Shown here piece after piece: positions 8,375 through 15,711 of a DNA stretch of 64,000 nt. This DNA is from Providencia rettgeri (GTDB lineage Bacteria; Pseudomonadota; Gammaproteobacteria; Enterobacterales; Enterobacteriaceae): NCBI RefSeq assembly GCF_023205015.1, contig NZ_CP096258.1, positions 3,224,001-3,288,000 on the forward strand, given 5' to 3'. The position numbers were made by a program, and so were the translations under genes. The notes beneath the pieces were generated by a model. That model had not been told where the DNA came from. It searched no databases and saw only the letters and a program-made list of their open reading frames with translations. Each line of letters begins with the position of its first letter. The stretch's first letter is position 1.

Positions 8375-8483
8375 TATAATTCGAGTCATTATTTTATCTT
8401 ATAAGTTACAGTTCGAACATAACTACTTAATACCTGTATGGTTTGCCCTCTTTAGGTTCAATGAGAAAAAATATTGAGGTTTT

Positions 8484-9233
8484 ATGATGAGTCGAAAATT
8501 AATGACTTTTATTCTATCAATAACATTACATGTTCTTGTTATTGGGTATTTAACCTATGTTACGGCTCAGTCATTGTCCTTAAAAAACCAGGCACAACAG
8601 GATGCGCCTATTATCTCGATCGCATTAACTCAAGCTGTCAACGTTGCAGAACCTGAAGAGATCCCCCAACCTACAGACCCCCTTCCTGAGATAAAAATAG
8701 ATCCCAGCCCAATAGCGGAACACGCTGCTATTGTTGTCCCTAAAAAGCAAAAAAAGGTAATCAAAACTCCAAAAGAGCCTGTAAAACCTAGAGAACTGAC
8801 AAAAAAAAGAACTGAAAACATGCATAAACAAGCTGATTCAGAGGTTAAAAACGATTTGCCGATCGCACAACAACAAAGAGCAGGTGACCTCGTTTCGTCT
8901 CAATCAGCAGGAATAAAAGGCCCTAAAAACCAATATGCAACCAGTGATACTAATAGCCAATTAATTAATGCTTACCGTGAAAAACTACGCCAAGAAGTTG
9001 AGAGAAATAAACAATACCCTCGCCGCGCAAAAAAAATGAAAAACCGTGGTATTGCAACAATTCAATTCCAACTAAGCCAAACCGGAGAAATTAGCTTAAT
9101 TCGCTTAGCAAGTAGTTCAGGAAGTGATTTATTGGACCAAGCTGCTTTACTTGCGGTACAAAAAAGTCGTTCTGTCGGTAAACCACCAGCAGGTTTTGCT
9201 CAATCGATAACACTCAATATTGAATTTAATTAA
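8484..9233 (+). CDS. tonB: TonB energy-transducing protein
   Basis: A 249-aa TonB. Residues about 8-30 form the inner-membrane signal anchor; the SxxxH pattern (S13-ITL-H17) needed for contact with ExbB/ExbD is present. A proline-rich and then Lys/Pro-rich spacer follows (residues about 50-110, EPEEIPQP and PKEPVKPRE). The C-terminal periplasmic domain (about 165-249) contains YPRRAKK, GIATIQFQLSQTGEI and the AVQKSRSVGKPP region. It delivers proton-motive energy to outer-membrane receptors such as the heme receptor at 28.5 kb. GAGG precedes two adjacent ATGs (8484 and 8487), and either may be used. Fur-box-like DNA upstream implies iron repression. Confidence 0.92.
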   Translation: MMSRKLMTFILSITLHVLVIGYLTYVTAQSLSLKNQAQQDAPIISIALTQAVNVAEPEEIPQPTDPLPEIKIDPSPIAEHAAIVVPKKQKKVIKTPKEPVKPRELTKKRTENMHKQADSEVKNDLPIAQQQRAGDLVSSQSAGIKGPKNQYATSDTNSQLINAYREKLRQEVERNKQYPRRAKKMKNRGIATIQFQLSQTGEISLIRLASSSGSDLLDQAALLAVQKSRSVGKPPAGFAQSITLNIEFN

Positions 9234-9674
9234 CCACCTTTGAAAATAAAAACTATTCTCACTAAAAAGTGACACCTTAATAGGATATTAGATGACCAAC
9301 TTATAGATAATTATTCTACATTTACTTTTCAATTCTTTTAATAATATTGAAGTTCATTATTTTTTTAGAATAATAAATGATCCGAGAGAAATTTATTATT
9401 ATTTTTCGACAATACTGCCAAAGATATTTCCCCTATTTCCCGAAAACTCCTTACCAAGAGAAATATTTTCTATATTAAACCCAATATTAACATTTCCAAA
9501 TTTTTAGCCTCTAATAAAAAAACAGGAAAAATCTTTTTATTCATGATGTTAGAGTGATATCGATTATCATTAATATTTATTTATTATGAAAAAGTTACCA
9601 GTTTTGCAAATATAACTTCGTTGATATGGCGCAAAAAAACTAAATATGTCAGAGTGATTTACCTGCATGTTAAA
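9234..9674. other. Intergenic, AT-rich; possible decayed sequence
   Basis: 440 bp between tonB and the dmsC tail. I see no intact gene. Its right part reads open in the dmsC-tail frame for a short distance but shows no recognisable homology, so whatever preceded the tail has been deleted or scrambled. Confidence 0.4.
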
Positions 9675-9797
9675 ATGAAGAACCCTTCAATTATTGGGCT
9701 ATTAGTCGCCGTATTATTGGTAGTTTTTGGTGAATTGATTGGTAGAGGCATATTCTACGGGCTGCATATGACTGTTGGGATGGCTGTTGTTGGCTAA
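9675..9797 (+). pseudogene. C-terminal remnant of DmsC-like membrane anchor
   Basis: Forty codons encode one hydrophobic helix followed by GELIGRGIFYGLHMTVGM, which resembles the last helix of DmsC/YnfH membrane subunits of DMSO-reductase-type enzymes. The rest of a dmsC (normally about 280 aa) is missing upstream. The position immediately before dmsD supports the reading: dmsABC-dmsD style clusters are common in this family. This looks like the tail left after deletion of a dmsABC operon. An alternative is a genuine 40-aa membrane peptide. Confidence 0.5.
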
Positions 9798-9918
9798 TTA
9801 CTAATCCATTGTTTTTGCGATGATAAGAGGGACAATTACCTTCTTATCATCGACAACGATCTCATGTTTCGCTACGATCACACCAACGCATCATCATCAA
9901 CATAGCAAGTGGACAAAT

Positions 9919-10536
9919 ATGGAACAAAAATTATTGGCAGATTTTTCGCTTTGTGCGCAAACTTTGGGAGCATTATTTTATTATGATCCTTCTGATGCAC
10001 GCGTAAATACGTTAATTGATTTATTTACAACGAGCGAATGGTTAGCTGAGTGGCCATTTACTCAGGATTATGATTGCCAATCTATTGATAAACTCTTTCA
10101 AGATAGTCTTTCTGAAACAGAAACATTACAAGAGGCCTACCAGCGCTTATTTATTGGTCCTTATGCATTACCTGCACCACCTTGGGGTTCCGTTTATCTT
10201 GATAAAGAAAATGTTATTTTTGGTATTTCGACACTTGAATTAAGAGCATGGCTTCGTAATAACCAAATTAATATTGAATTAAATCAAAAAGAACCAGAAG
10301 ATCATGTAGGGCTATTATTTCTTCTCACTGCTTGGGTGATTGAAAATAAACCAGAATTATTACGTGAATTTCTAGAAGTACATTTTTTACCTTGGATATA
10401 TCGCTATTTAGAAAAAATGCAATTGCAAAGTGGGAATGCATTTTATGTAGCCAGCGCGCTACTCGCGACTGAAACTTTAAAACATATCCAACAAGCTGTT
10501 CAATTAAATCCGGTCAATAAAGAAATTTGTCTTTAA
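9919..10536 (+). CDS. dmsD: DmsD, twin-arginine leader-binding chaperone
   Basis: A 205-aa all-helical cytoplasmic protein of the TorD/DmsD family; E. coli DmsD is 204 aa. Family signatures include the YQRLFIGPYALPAPPWGSVYLD segment (positions about 75-96, with the key W, Y and D) and EPEDHVGLLFLLT. DmsD binds the Tat signal peptide of DMSO-reductase catalytic subunits (DmsA, YnfE/F) and holds them until cofactor loading. The start at 9919 matches the family N-terminus; the open frame extends 33 codons further with no similarity. No dmsA is in the window and only a dmsC tail precedes it, so its client must lie elsewhere or is lost. Confidence 0.87.
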   Translation: MEQKLLADFSLCAQTLGALFYYDPSDARVNTLIDLFTTSEWLAEWPFTQDYDCQSIDKLFQDSLSETETLQEAYQRLFIGPYALPAPPWGSVYLDKENVIFGISTLELRAWLRNNQINIELNQKEPEDHVGLLFLLTAWVIENKPELLREFLEVHFLPWIYRYLEKMQLQSGNAFYVASALLATETLKHIQQAVQLNPVNKEICL

Positions 10537-10573
10537 TTTTATCTTACTCAAATAAGTATTTTGTGAAGTAAAC

Positions 10574-10608
10574 GCCCTCTAAACAATCTGACTATTTAGA
10601 GGGCTTAA
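10574..10608 (+). terminator. Terminator after dmsD
   Basis: Perfect 10-bp stem GCCCTCTAAA/TTTAGAGGGC (10574-10583 with 10594-10603) and a short T/A-rich tail. The following 250 bp up to dbpA hold no visible gene. Confidence 0.75.
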
Positions 10609-10860
10609 AATATTATGGGTGTTTTTAGGTGTATGCTAGGTATCACTCAGATGTAAAAACTCATGGCTAATCGCCTCATTACGGTACCTGCGGTAAAGCA
10701 AAATATAAGATAAATTTATTCTCCTCCTCTCATTTCAGACATTTAACCCATATCGATGATTATAGGGTTTCACGTTAATCTTGAATTAAAAACAGACAGA
10801 GTAAGGTAGGAATAGTATTATTAGCGCCATTAGGCCTTTTATTCAATTTGAGATTTTATT

Positions 10861-12234
10861 GTGACTTCATTTGCTGACCTTAATGTACTTTCCCTAGAAC
10901 AACTCACTAACTTGCAAGAGTTAGGCTACCTCAGTATGACGCCGATCCAAGCTGCTGCGCTTCCTATCATCCTTGCAGGAAAAGATGTTCGCGCACAAGC
11001 GAAAACCGGCAGCGGTAAAACCGCCGCTTTTGGCCTTGGGTTATTACAACATATTGATGCTAAATTATTTAAAACTCAGTCTCTCGTTCTATGCCCAACT
11101 CGCGAGCTCGCTGAACAAGTCGCCAATGAATTACGCCGTTTAGCCCGCGCTATCCCTAACATTAAAATTTTAACTCTTTGCGGTGGTGTGCCATTTAGTG
11201 TGCAACGCGATTCACTTGCCCATGCCGCTCATATTATTGTCGCCACTCCGGGGCGCTTACTTGACCATCTAAATCGTGAAACCGTACAACTTGATGCCTT
11301 ACAAACTTTGGTTTTAGACGAAGCTGATAGAATGTTAGACATGGGTTTTATGCCTGATATTGAAACAGTGATTGATTACGCCCCAATTAATCGCCAAACA
11401 TTATTGTTTTCCGCGACTTGGCCAGATGAAATTGCACGAATCAGCCAACAAATCCAACATGAACCACAAACAATTGAAATTAATAGTGTTGATGAGCTTC
11501 CAGCGGTTGAACAGCAGTTCTATGAAGTCTCCCGCCACGATAAAATTGAGCTATTGCAGAAACTCTTAAGCCGTGAGCAACCCGCTTCTTGTGTGATTTT
11601 TTGTAATACAAAAAAGGATTGCCAAGCTGTTTATGACGCACTAACTGCCAGCAAGCAAAGTGTCTTAGTACTCCATGGCGACTTAGAACAACGCGACCGC
11701 GACCAAACTCTCGTGCGTTTCGCTAATGGGAGTAGCCGCGTATTAGTAGCAACAGATGTCGCCTCTCGCGGGTTGGATATTAAAGCCCTGGAAATGGTGA
11801 TTAACTATGAATTGTCATGGGATCCTGAAGTTCATGTTCACCGTATTGGCCGAACTGCACGAGCCGGTGAAAGTGGCTTAGCGATTAGTTTATGTGCGCC
11901 AGAAGAAGCTCAACGCGCGAATGCCCTTGAAGAAATGTTAAACATGAAACTCAATTGGCAGCCTGAACCGACAGGGTTGCGCATTACCCCATTAGACGCC
12001 TCAATGATGACACTGTGCCTTGATGGCGGTAAAAAAGCAAAAATGCGCCCCGGTGATATTTTAGGTGCACTCACTGGAGAGGTTGGCCTTGATGGTGCGG
12101 ATATTGGTAAAATTGTGATCCACCCTACCCATGCTTATGTTGCGGTTAAGCGTGAAGTAGCACAACAAGCGTGGAAACATTTACAGCAAGGTAAAATCAA
12201 AGGCAAGTCAGTGAAAGCAAGACTGCTAAAATAA
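10861..12234 (+). CDS. dbpA: ATP-dependent RNA helicase DbpA
   Basis: A 457-aa DEAD-box helicase starting at GTG. The core motifs are in order: Q-motif (TPIQAAALP), motif I AKTGSGKT, Ia PTRELAEQ, Ib TPGRLLDH, II VLDEADRMLD, III SATWP, IV VIFCNTKK, V ATDVASRGLD, VI HRIGRTARAGE. The C-terminal domain (about 385-457, KMRPGDILGALTGEVGLDGADIG) is the RNA-binding domain that targets DbpA to hairpin 92 of 23S rRNA for 50S assembly. Length equals E. coli DbpA (457). The ribosome site is weak, but no upstream ATG fits. It is monocistronic and ends at a strong hairpin. Confidence 0.95.
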   Translation: MTSFADLNVLSLEQLTNLQELGYLSMTPIQAAALPIILAGKDVRAQAKTGSGKTAAFGLGLLQHIDAKLFKTQSLVLCPTRELAEQVANELRRLARAIPNIKILTLCGGVPFSVQRDSLAHAAHIIVATPGRLLDHLNRETVQLDALQTLVLDEADRMLDMGFMPDIETVIDYAPINRQTLLFSATWPDEIARISQQIQHEPQTIEINSVDELPAVEQQFYEVSRHDKIELLQKLLSREQPASCVIFCNTKKDCQAVYDALTASKQSVLVLHGDLEQRDRDQTLVRFANGSSRVLVATDVASRGLDIKALEMVINYELSWDPEVHVHRIGRTARAGESGLAISLCAPEEAQRANALEEMLNMKLNWQPEPTGLRITPLDASMMTLCLDGGKKAKMRPGDILGALTGEVGLDGADIGKIVIHPTHAYVAVKREVAQQAWKHLQQGKIKGKSVKARLLK

Positions 12235-12247
12235 CCCGTATTTCCTG

Positions 12248-12279
12248 TGTTTCCTTCCTGTATTAAACGGAAGGAAACA
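12248..12279 (+). terminator. Terminator between dbpA and PACE gene 2
   Basis: Perfect 11-bp stem TGTTTCCTTCC/GGAAGGAAACA with a 10-nt loop. It lies between convergent genes and may serve both. Confidence 0.75.
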
Positions 12280-12290
12280 CATGTGTCATT

Positions 12291-12734
12291 TTATAATGCC
12301 GCTTTATTTTCTTGCGGCAATGCCGATTTCGGTAAGCCAAATATTTTGTCGAAAGCCCAATTAAAGAAGAAAGTATAAATTGGGATAAAAATGATTAAGG
12401 CAAAATCGAGTATCAATGCTTGTAAAAGGCTAATTGATAACCACCATGCAATTAAAGGAATTAAAAAAACCACCAACGTTAATTGAAATAATATGGCATG
12501 TACAAACCGACGCCTAAAGGTTCTAATACGTGATTTTTGTTTTGATTCCCAATATTCAAATGCGGTATTGAAAATAAAGTTCCAGCTCACTGCAATAGTC
12601 GTTATGACTAAAGCTAATGGACCTGTTGTTTCTGCTGAATTACCGGAAAGAAAGGCCAATGCCAACGCTGAAATTAACCACCCAATAACCTCATAAGCCG
12701 TGACAAAAACAATTTTACGTTTAATCCCCTGCAT
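12291..12734 (-). CDS. PACE-family efflux transporter 2
   Basis: A 147-aa four-helix membrane protein with two tandem BTP repeats. The first repeat has the conserved acidic residue at E15 (VTAYEVIGW), the AceI position. In the second repeat the usual FE is FQ (HAILFQLTLVV), and the HA..FE signature of repeat 1 is also altered, so this copy is more divergent than the one at 6.9 kb. The family exports biocides or polyamines with proton exchange. It is divergent from a LysR gene starting 100 bp away. It ends at a shared hairpin with dbpA. Confidence 0.83.
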   Translation of the reverse strand: MQGIKRKIVFVTAYEVIGWLISALALAFLSGNSAETTGPLALVITTIAVSWNFIFNTAFEYWESKQKSRIRTFRRRFVHAILFQLTLVVFLIPLIAWWLSISLLQALILDFALIIFIPIYTFFFNWAFDKIFGLPKSALPQENKAAL

Positions 12735-12834
12735 TTTCCCACCTCCAAAATATCATTATCAACAAGGTGGTAAAATAAATATAATTCAATGATAATAAAA
12801 GTCAGCTTCTATCAGTTTTATTGAAAGGTCAACA

Positions 12835-13734
12835 ATGCCATTTAATAGTGATAACTTAACCGTTTTTCTTACTGTATTAGATAAAGGCTCATTTTCCGCA
12901 GCGGCTAGGGCCTTAAAACGTGTGCCATCAGCGGTTAGTATGGCAGTAGCGAATTTAGAGGCTGAACTTGGATTCGAACTATTTGATAGACATACGCGGG
13001 AACCAAAACCTACAGAAAAAGCACTTTCATTAGCGCCCTATGCACGGCATATTATTGCCAATTTATCTCAACTTAATACTTTTTCTCTGGAATTATCTCA
13101 AGGTGTTGAAAGCACACTGACCATTGGTATTGCGGCTGGTATTAATGCCAATTTACTCTTTGATGCTCTACATATTTTAAGCCAACGTTACCCTTTACTG
13201 CATATTGAACTGATTACCGCCCCTCAAGATGATCTTTTACCGTTATTACATGAACAACAAATTCATCTCGCCATTGTATTTGGCGGTTTATATGTTAATT
13301 CTCAAGAGCAATTTCACTACATTGGTGAAGAATCAATTATTGCGACAATTTCCGCTAAACACCCTTCACTGCAAAATAAAGCCTCACTGTATATTGAAGA
13401 CCTCGTTGAAAGCCGGCAAATAATTATTGCGAGTCGTCAACGTGAGTTGAGTGATATACGCATTCTAGTTTCCAATAATTATTGGAAAACGGATAGCTTC
13501 TCTTTAGCATTAGGTTTAGTCGAGAGTGGCATGGGATGGGGAAATTTTCCTTTGTCACTGATTAAAGATAAATTGAATGATGGCTCACTAAAGCCCCTTG
13601 AGTTTAAAAATACCCCAAATGGCTTTAAGCTGCCTATCCATGCGGTATGTTTGAAAGGGCACGTGCTTAAACGTGGTGCTCAAGAATGTATTGAATTACT
13701 GAAAAAAGTGACACTACCCTCACCCCATTCTTAA
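12835..13734 (+). CDS. LysR-family regulator, divergent from PACE transporter 2
   Basis: A 299-aa LysR regulator with a canonical N-terminal helix-turn-helix (LTVFLTVLDKGSFSAAARALKRVPSAVS) and an effector-binding domain from about residue 90. It is divergently transcribed from the PACE gene at 12.3-12.7 kb with a 100-bp shared control region, so it probably regulates that gene and itself. A decayed codA starts 32 bp downstream, so it could once have been cotranscribed with a pyrimidine deaminase. Effector unknown. Confidence 0.85.
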   Translation: MPFNSDNLTVFLTVLDKGSFSAAARALKRVPSAVSMAVANLEAELGFELFDRHTREPKPTEKALSLAPYARHIIANLSQLNTFSLELSQGVESTLTIGIAAGINANLLFDALHILSQRYPLLHIELITAPQDDLLPLLHEQQIHLAIVFGGLYVNSQEQFHYIGEESIIATISAKHPSLQNKASLYIEDLVESRQIIIASRQRELSDIRILVSNNYWKTDSFSLALGLVESGMGWGNFPLSLIKDKLNDGSLKPLEFKNTPNGFKLPIHAVCLKGHVLKRGAQECIELLKKVTLPSPHS

Positions 13735-13766
13735 ATCACCGCCATACTACTGATTCGGAGATAACC

Positions 13767-14073
13767 GTGCTTAATCAAACTATCAAACATATCCATAATA
13801 TCCGCTTACCTGAGTGTGATGGCCTGTGACGTATTGATATCGATAATCAAAAAATTCAAGCTATTCATCCACAACCTGAAGGCGAAATATTGCCAAACAG
13901 CTTAGACGATGAAGCCGGTTTAGTAACCGCTCCCTTCGTTGAGCCACTATTCACTCGGGTACCACTCAAACCGCTGGGCAACCCAAATTCATTTAGAGCA
14001 AACGGAAACAATCCATTATGGATATACTCTAAAAATCTAACCATTAATTTTTTATTCCAAAATGGTTTTCTAT
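13767..14073 (+). pseudogene. codA: Decayed cytosine deaminase gene (codA remnant)
   Basis: A GTG start with GGAG 8 bp upstream opens a frame whose first 20 codons match the CodA N-terminus (INARLPGEEGLW-like: HNIRLPECDGL). Codon 21, a conserved Trp in CodA, is TGA (13827-13829). Similarity continues past it (RIDIDNQKIQAIHPQPEGE, then NSLDDEAGLVTAPFVEP), after which a frameshift moves a scrambled HIHLDTTQTAG metal-site region into another frame, and homology then stops. About 75% of the gene is absent. CodA would hydrolyse cytosine to uracil; this copy cannot. Confidence 0.8.
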
Positions 14074-14075
14074 AA

Positions 14076-14496
14076 CCATCGGTGAGCCAATTCTCCTACG
14101 CCACATCATTTACGCCAATAGAATCAGTCAAAAAACAATCTTAATCAGATAAACAGCAATAAATCAGGTATTTTTCACACAAATTCCATTTCTATATACT
14201 AGAATTATTGCTGATAAAAAAGCTTTGGTGAACAAATAAACGTCTTATAGGCACACTCTTTTTGGTCATAAGTGCCATTTCTAAGTATTAAGTGCAATTT
14301 CCATTGAAATTCAATGTGAAAGTTTTATATTTTTTATAGAGTTATCTGAAACTGGATTTGAGCTTTATTTATAGCAACAATAACGCTAATACACTGACTG
14401 TCATGCAGTGGTGGTCAATATTCCTGTTTTGCTGTACCGCGAATACGTCACAAATAAAGCTCTCTGAATCCCACTTTGAAAAAAAATGGAGATCAG
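14076..14496. other. Intergenic region upstream of cfa
   Basis: 420 bp, AT-rich, no recognisable gene. It presumably contains the cfa promoter(s); a GGAG ribosome site lies just before 14497. Confidence 0.45.
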
Positions 14497-15660
14497 ATGA
14501 GTACTGAGCACATAGTTAACCCAAAAAACACTGTCGACTCTTGGCAACGCATAGCTGCTGAGCTATTAAGTGAAGCTGACATTAAAATTAATGGCTCTCG
14601 TCCTTTCGATATTCAAGTTCACAATCCCCAATTCTTTAAACGCGTGCTACAACAAGGCTCAATAGGATTAGGTGAAAGCTATATGGATGGTTGGTGGGAT
14701 TGCGAGCGCTTAGATATATTTTTCCAATATGTATTACGCCATAAGCTCGATAAAAAAATACCGCATAATTTCAGTGATACATTGAAAATTGCTGTCGCAC
14801 GTGTTCGCAACCTACAAACTTTAAAACGCGCTCGTATTGTTGGAGAAGAACATTATGACCTCGGAAATGACTTATTTTCCCTAATGCTCGACCCTTATAT
14901 GCAATATTCTTGTGGCTACTGGAAAGGTTTAGAAACGGTTCCTGAAAACCTTCATCTCGCACAAGAACAAAAATTAAATTTAATCTGCGAAAAACTGCAA
15001 TTAAAACCAGGGATGCGATTACTTGATGTCGGATGTGGTTGGGGAGGGCTTGCCGCCTATGCGGCAAAAAACTTTGGTGTTTCTGTCACGGGTGTCACTA
15101 TCTCCGCGGAGCAACAAAAATATGCTCAAGCGCGTTGTGTAGGCTTAGATGTCGATATTAAATTAGAAGATTATCGGAATCTCAACGACCAATTTGACCG
15201 TATTGTCTCTGTCGGCATGTTTGAACATGTCGGCCCGAAAAACTATGCGGCTTACTTTGATGTTATCCAACGCAATTTGAAAACTCATGGTTTATTTTTA
15301 CTTCACACCATTGGTTCTAACCAAAGCAAAGTGAATGTCGACCCATGGATCAATAAGTATATTTTCCCAAACGGCTGCCTACCTTCTATACAAAACATTG
15401 GTGAAACCAGTGAAGGTAAACTGGTGATGGAAGACTGGCATAATTTTGGTGCTGATTATGACCATACACTGATGGCATGGTACTCCCGTTTTCAAGCTGC
15501 TTGGCCTGAACTCGAATTTAACTATACACCTCGCTTCAAACGCATGTTTTCCTATTATCTAAATGCTTGTGCAGGTGCATTTAGAGCTCGAGACATTCAG
15601 TTATGGCAAATACTTTGGAGCCCACACGGTGTTGACGGTGGCCTACGTGTTGCTCGCTAA
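14497..15660 (+). CDS. cfa: Cyclopropane-fatty-acyl-phospholipid synthase
   Basis: A 387-aa SAM-dependent enzyme (E. coli Cfa is 382) that converts cis double bonds of membrane phospholipid acyl chains into cyclopropane rings, aiding acid and stationary-phase survival. The SAM-binding motif is LDVGCGWGGLAAYAAKNFGVSVTG (positions about 163-186), with GVTIS.EQQ following; MFEHVGPKNY carries the catalytic Glu/His region; the bicarbonate/active-site cysteine region is represented by YLNACAGAFRARDIQLWQ near the end. The start at 14497 follows GGAG; a frame from 14476 is longer but unsupported. Single gene, convergent with torS. Confidence 0.95.
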   Translation: MSTEHIVNPKNTVDSWQRIAAELLSEADIKINGSRPFDIQVHNPQFFKRVLQQGSIGLGESYMDGWWDCERLDIFFQYVLRHKLDKKIPHNFSDTLKIAVARVRNLQTLKRARIVGEEHYDLGNDLFSLMLDPYMQYSCGYWKGLETVPENLHLAQEQKLNLICEKLQLKPGMRLLDVGCGWGGLAAYAAKNFGVSVTGVTISAEQQKYAQARCVGLDVDIKLEDYRNLNDQFDRIVSVGMFEHVGPKNYAAYFDVIQRNLKTHGLFLLHTIGSNQSKVNVDPWINKYIFPNGCLPSIQNIGETSEGKLVMEDWHNFGADYDHTLMAWYSRFQAAWPELEFNYTPRFKRMFSYYLNACAGAFRARDIQLWQILWSPHGVDGGLRVAR

Positions 15661-15711
15661 GCTTTTGTCTTGAACATATATCTTCATTAACCTTACGGGC
15701 TAGTTAAAGAA

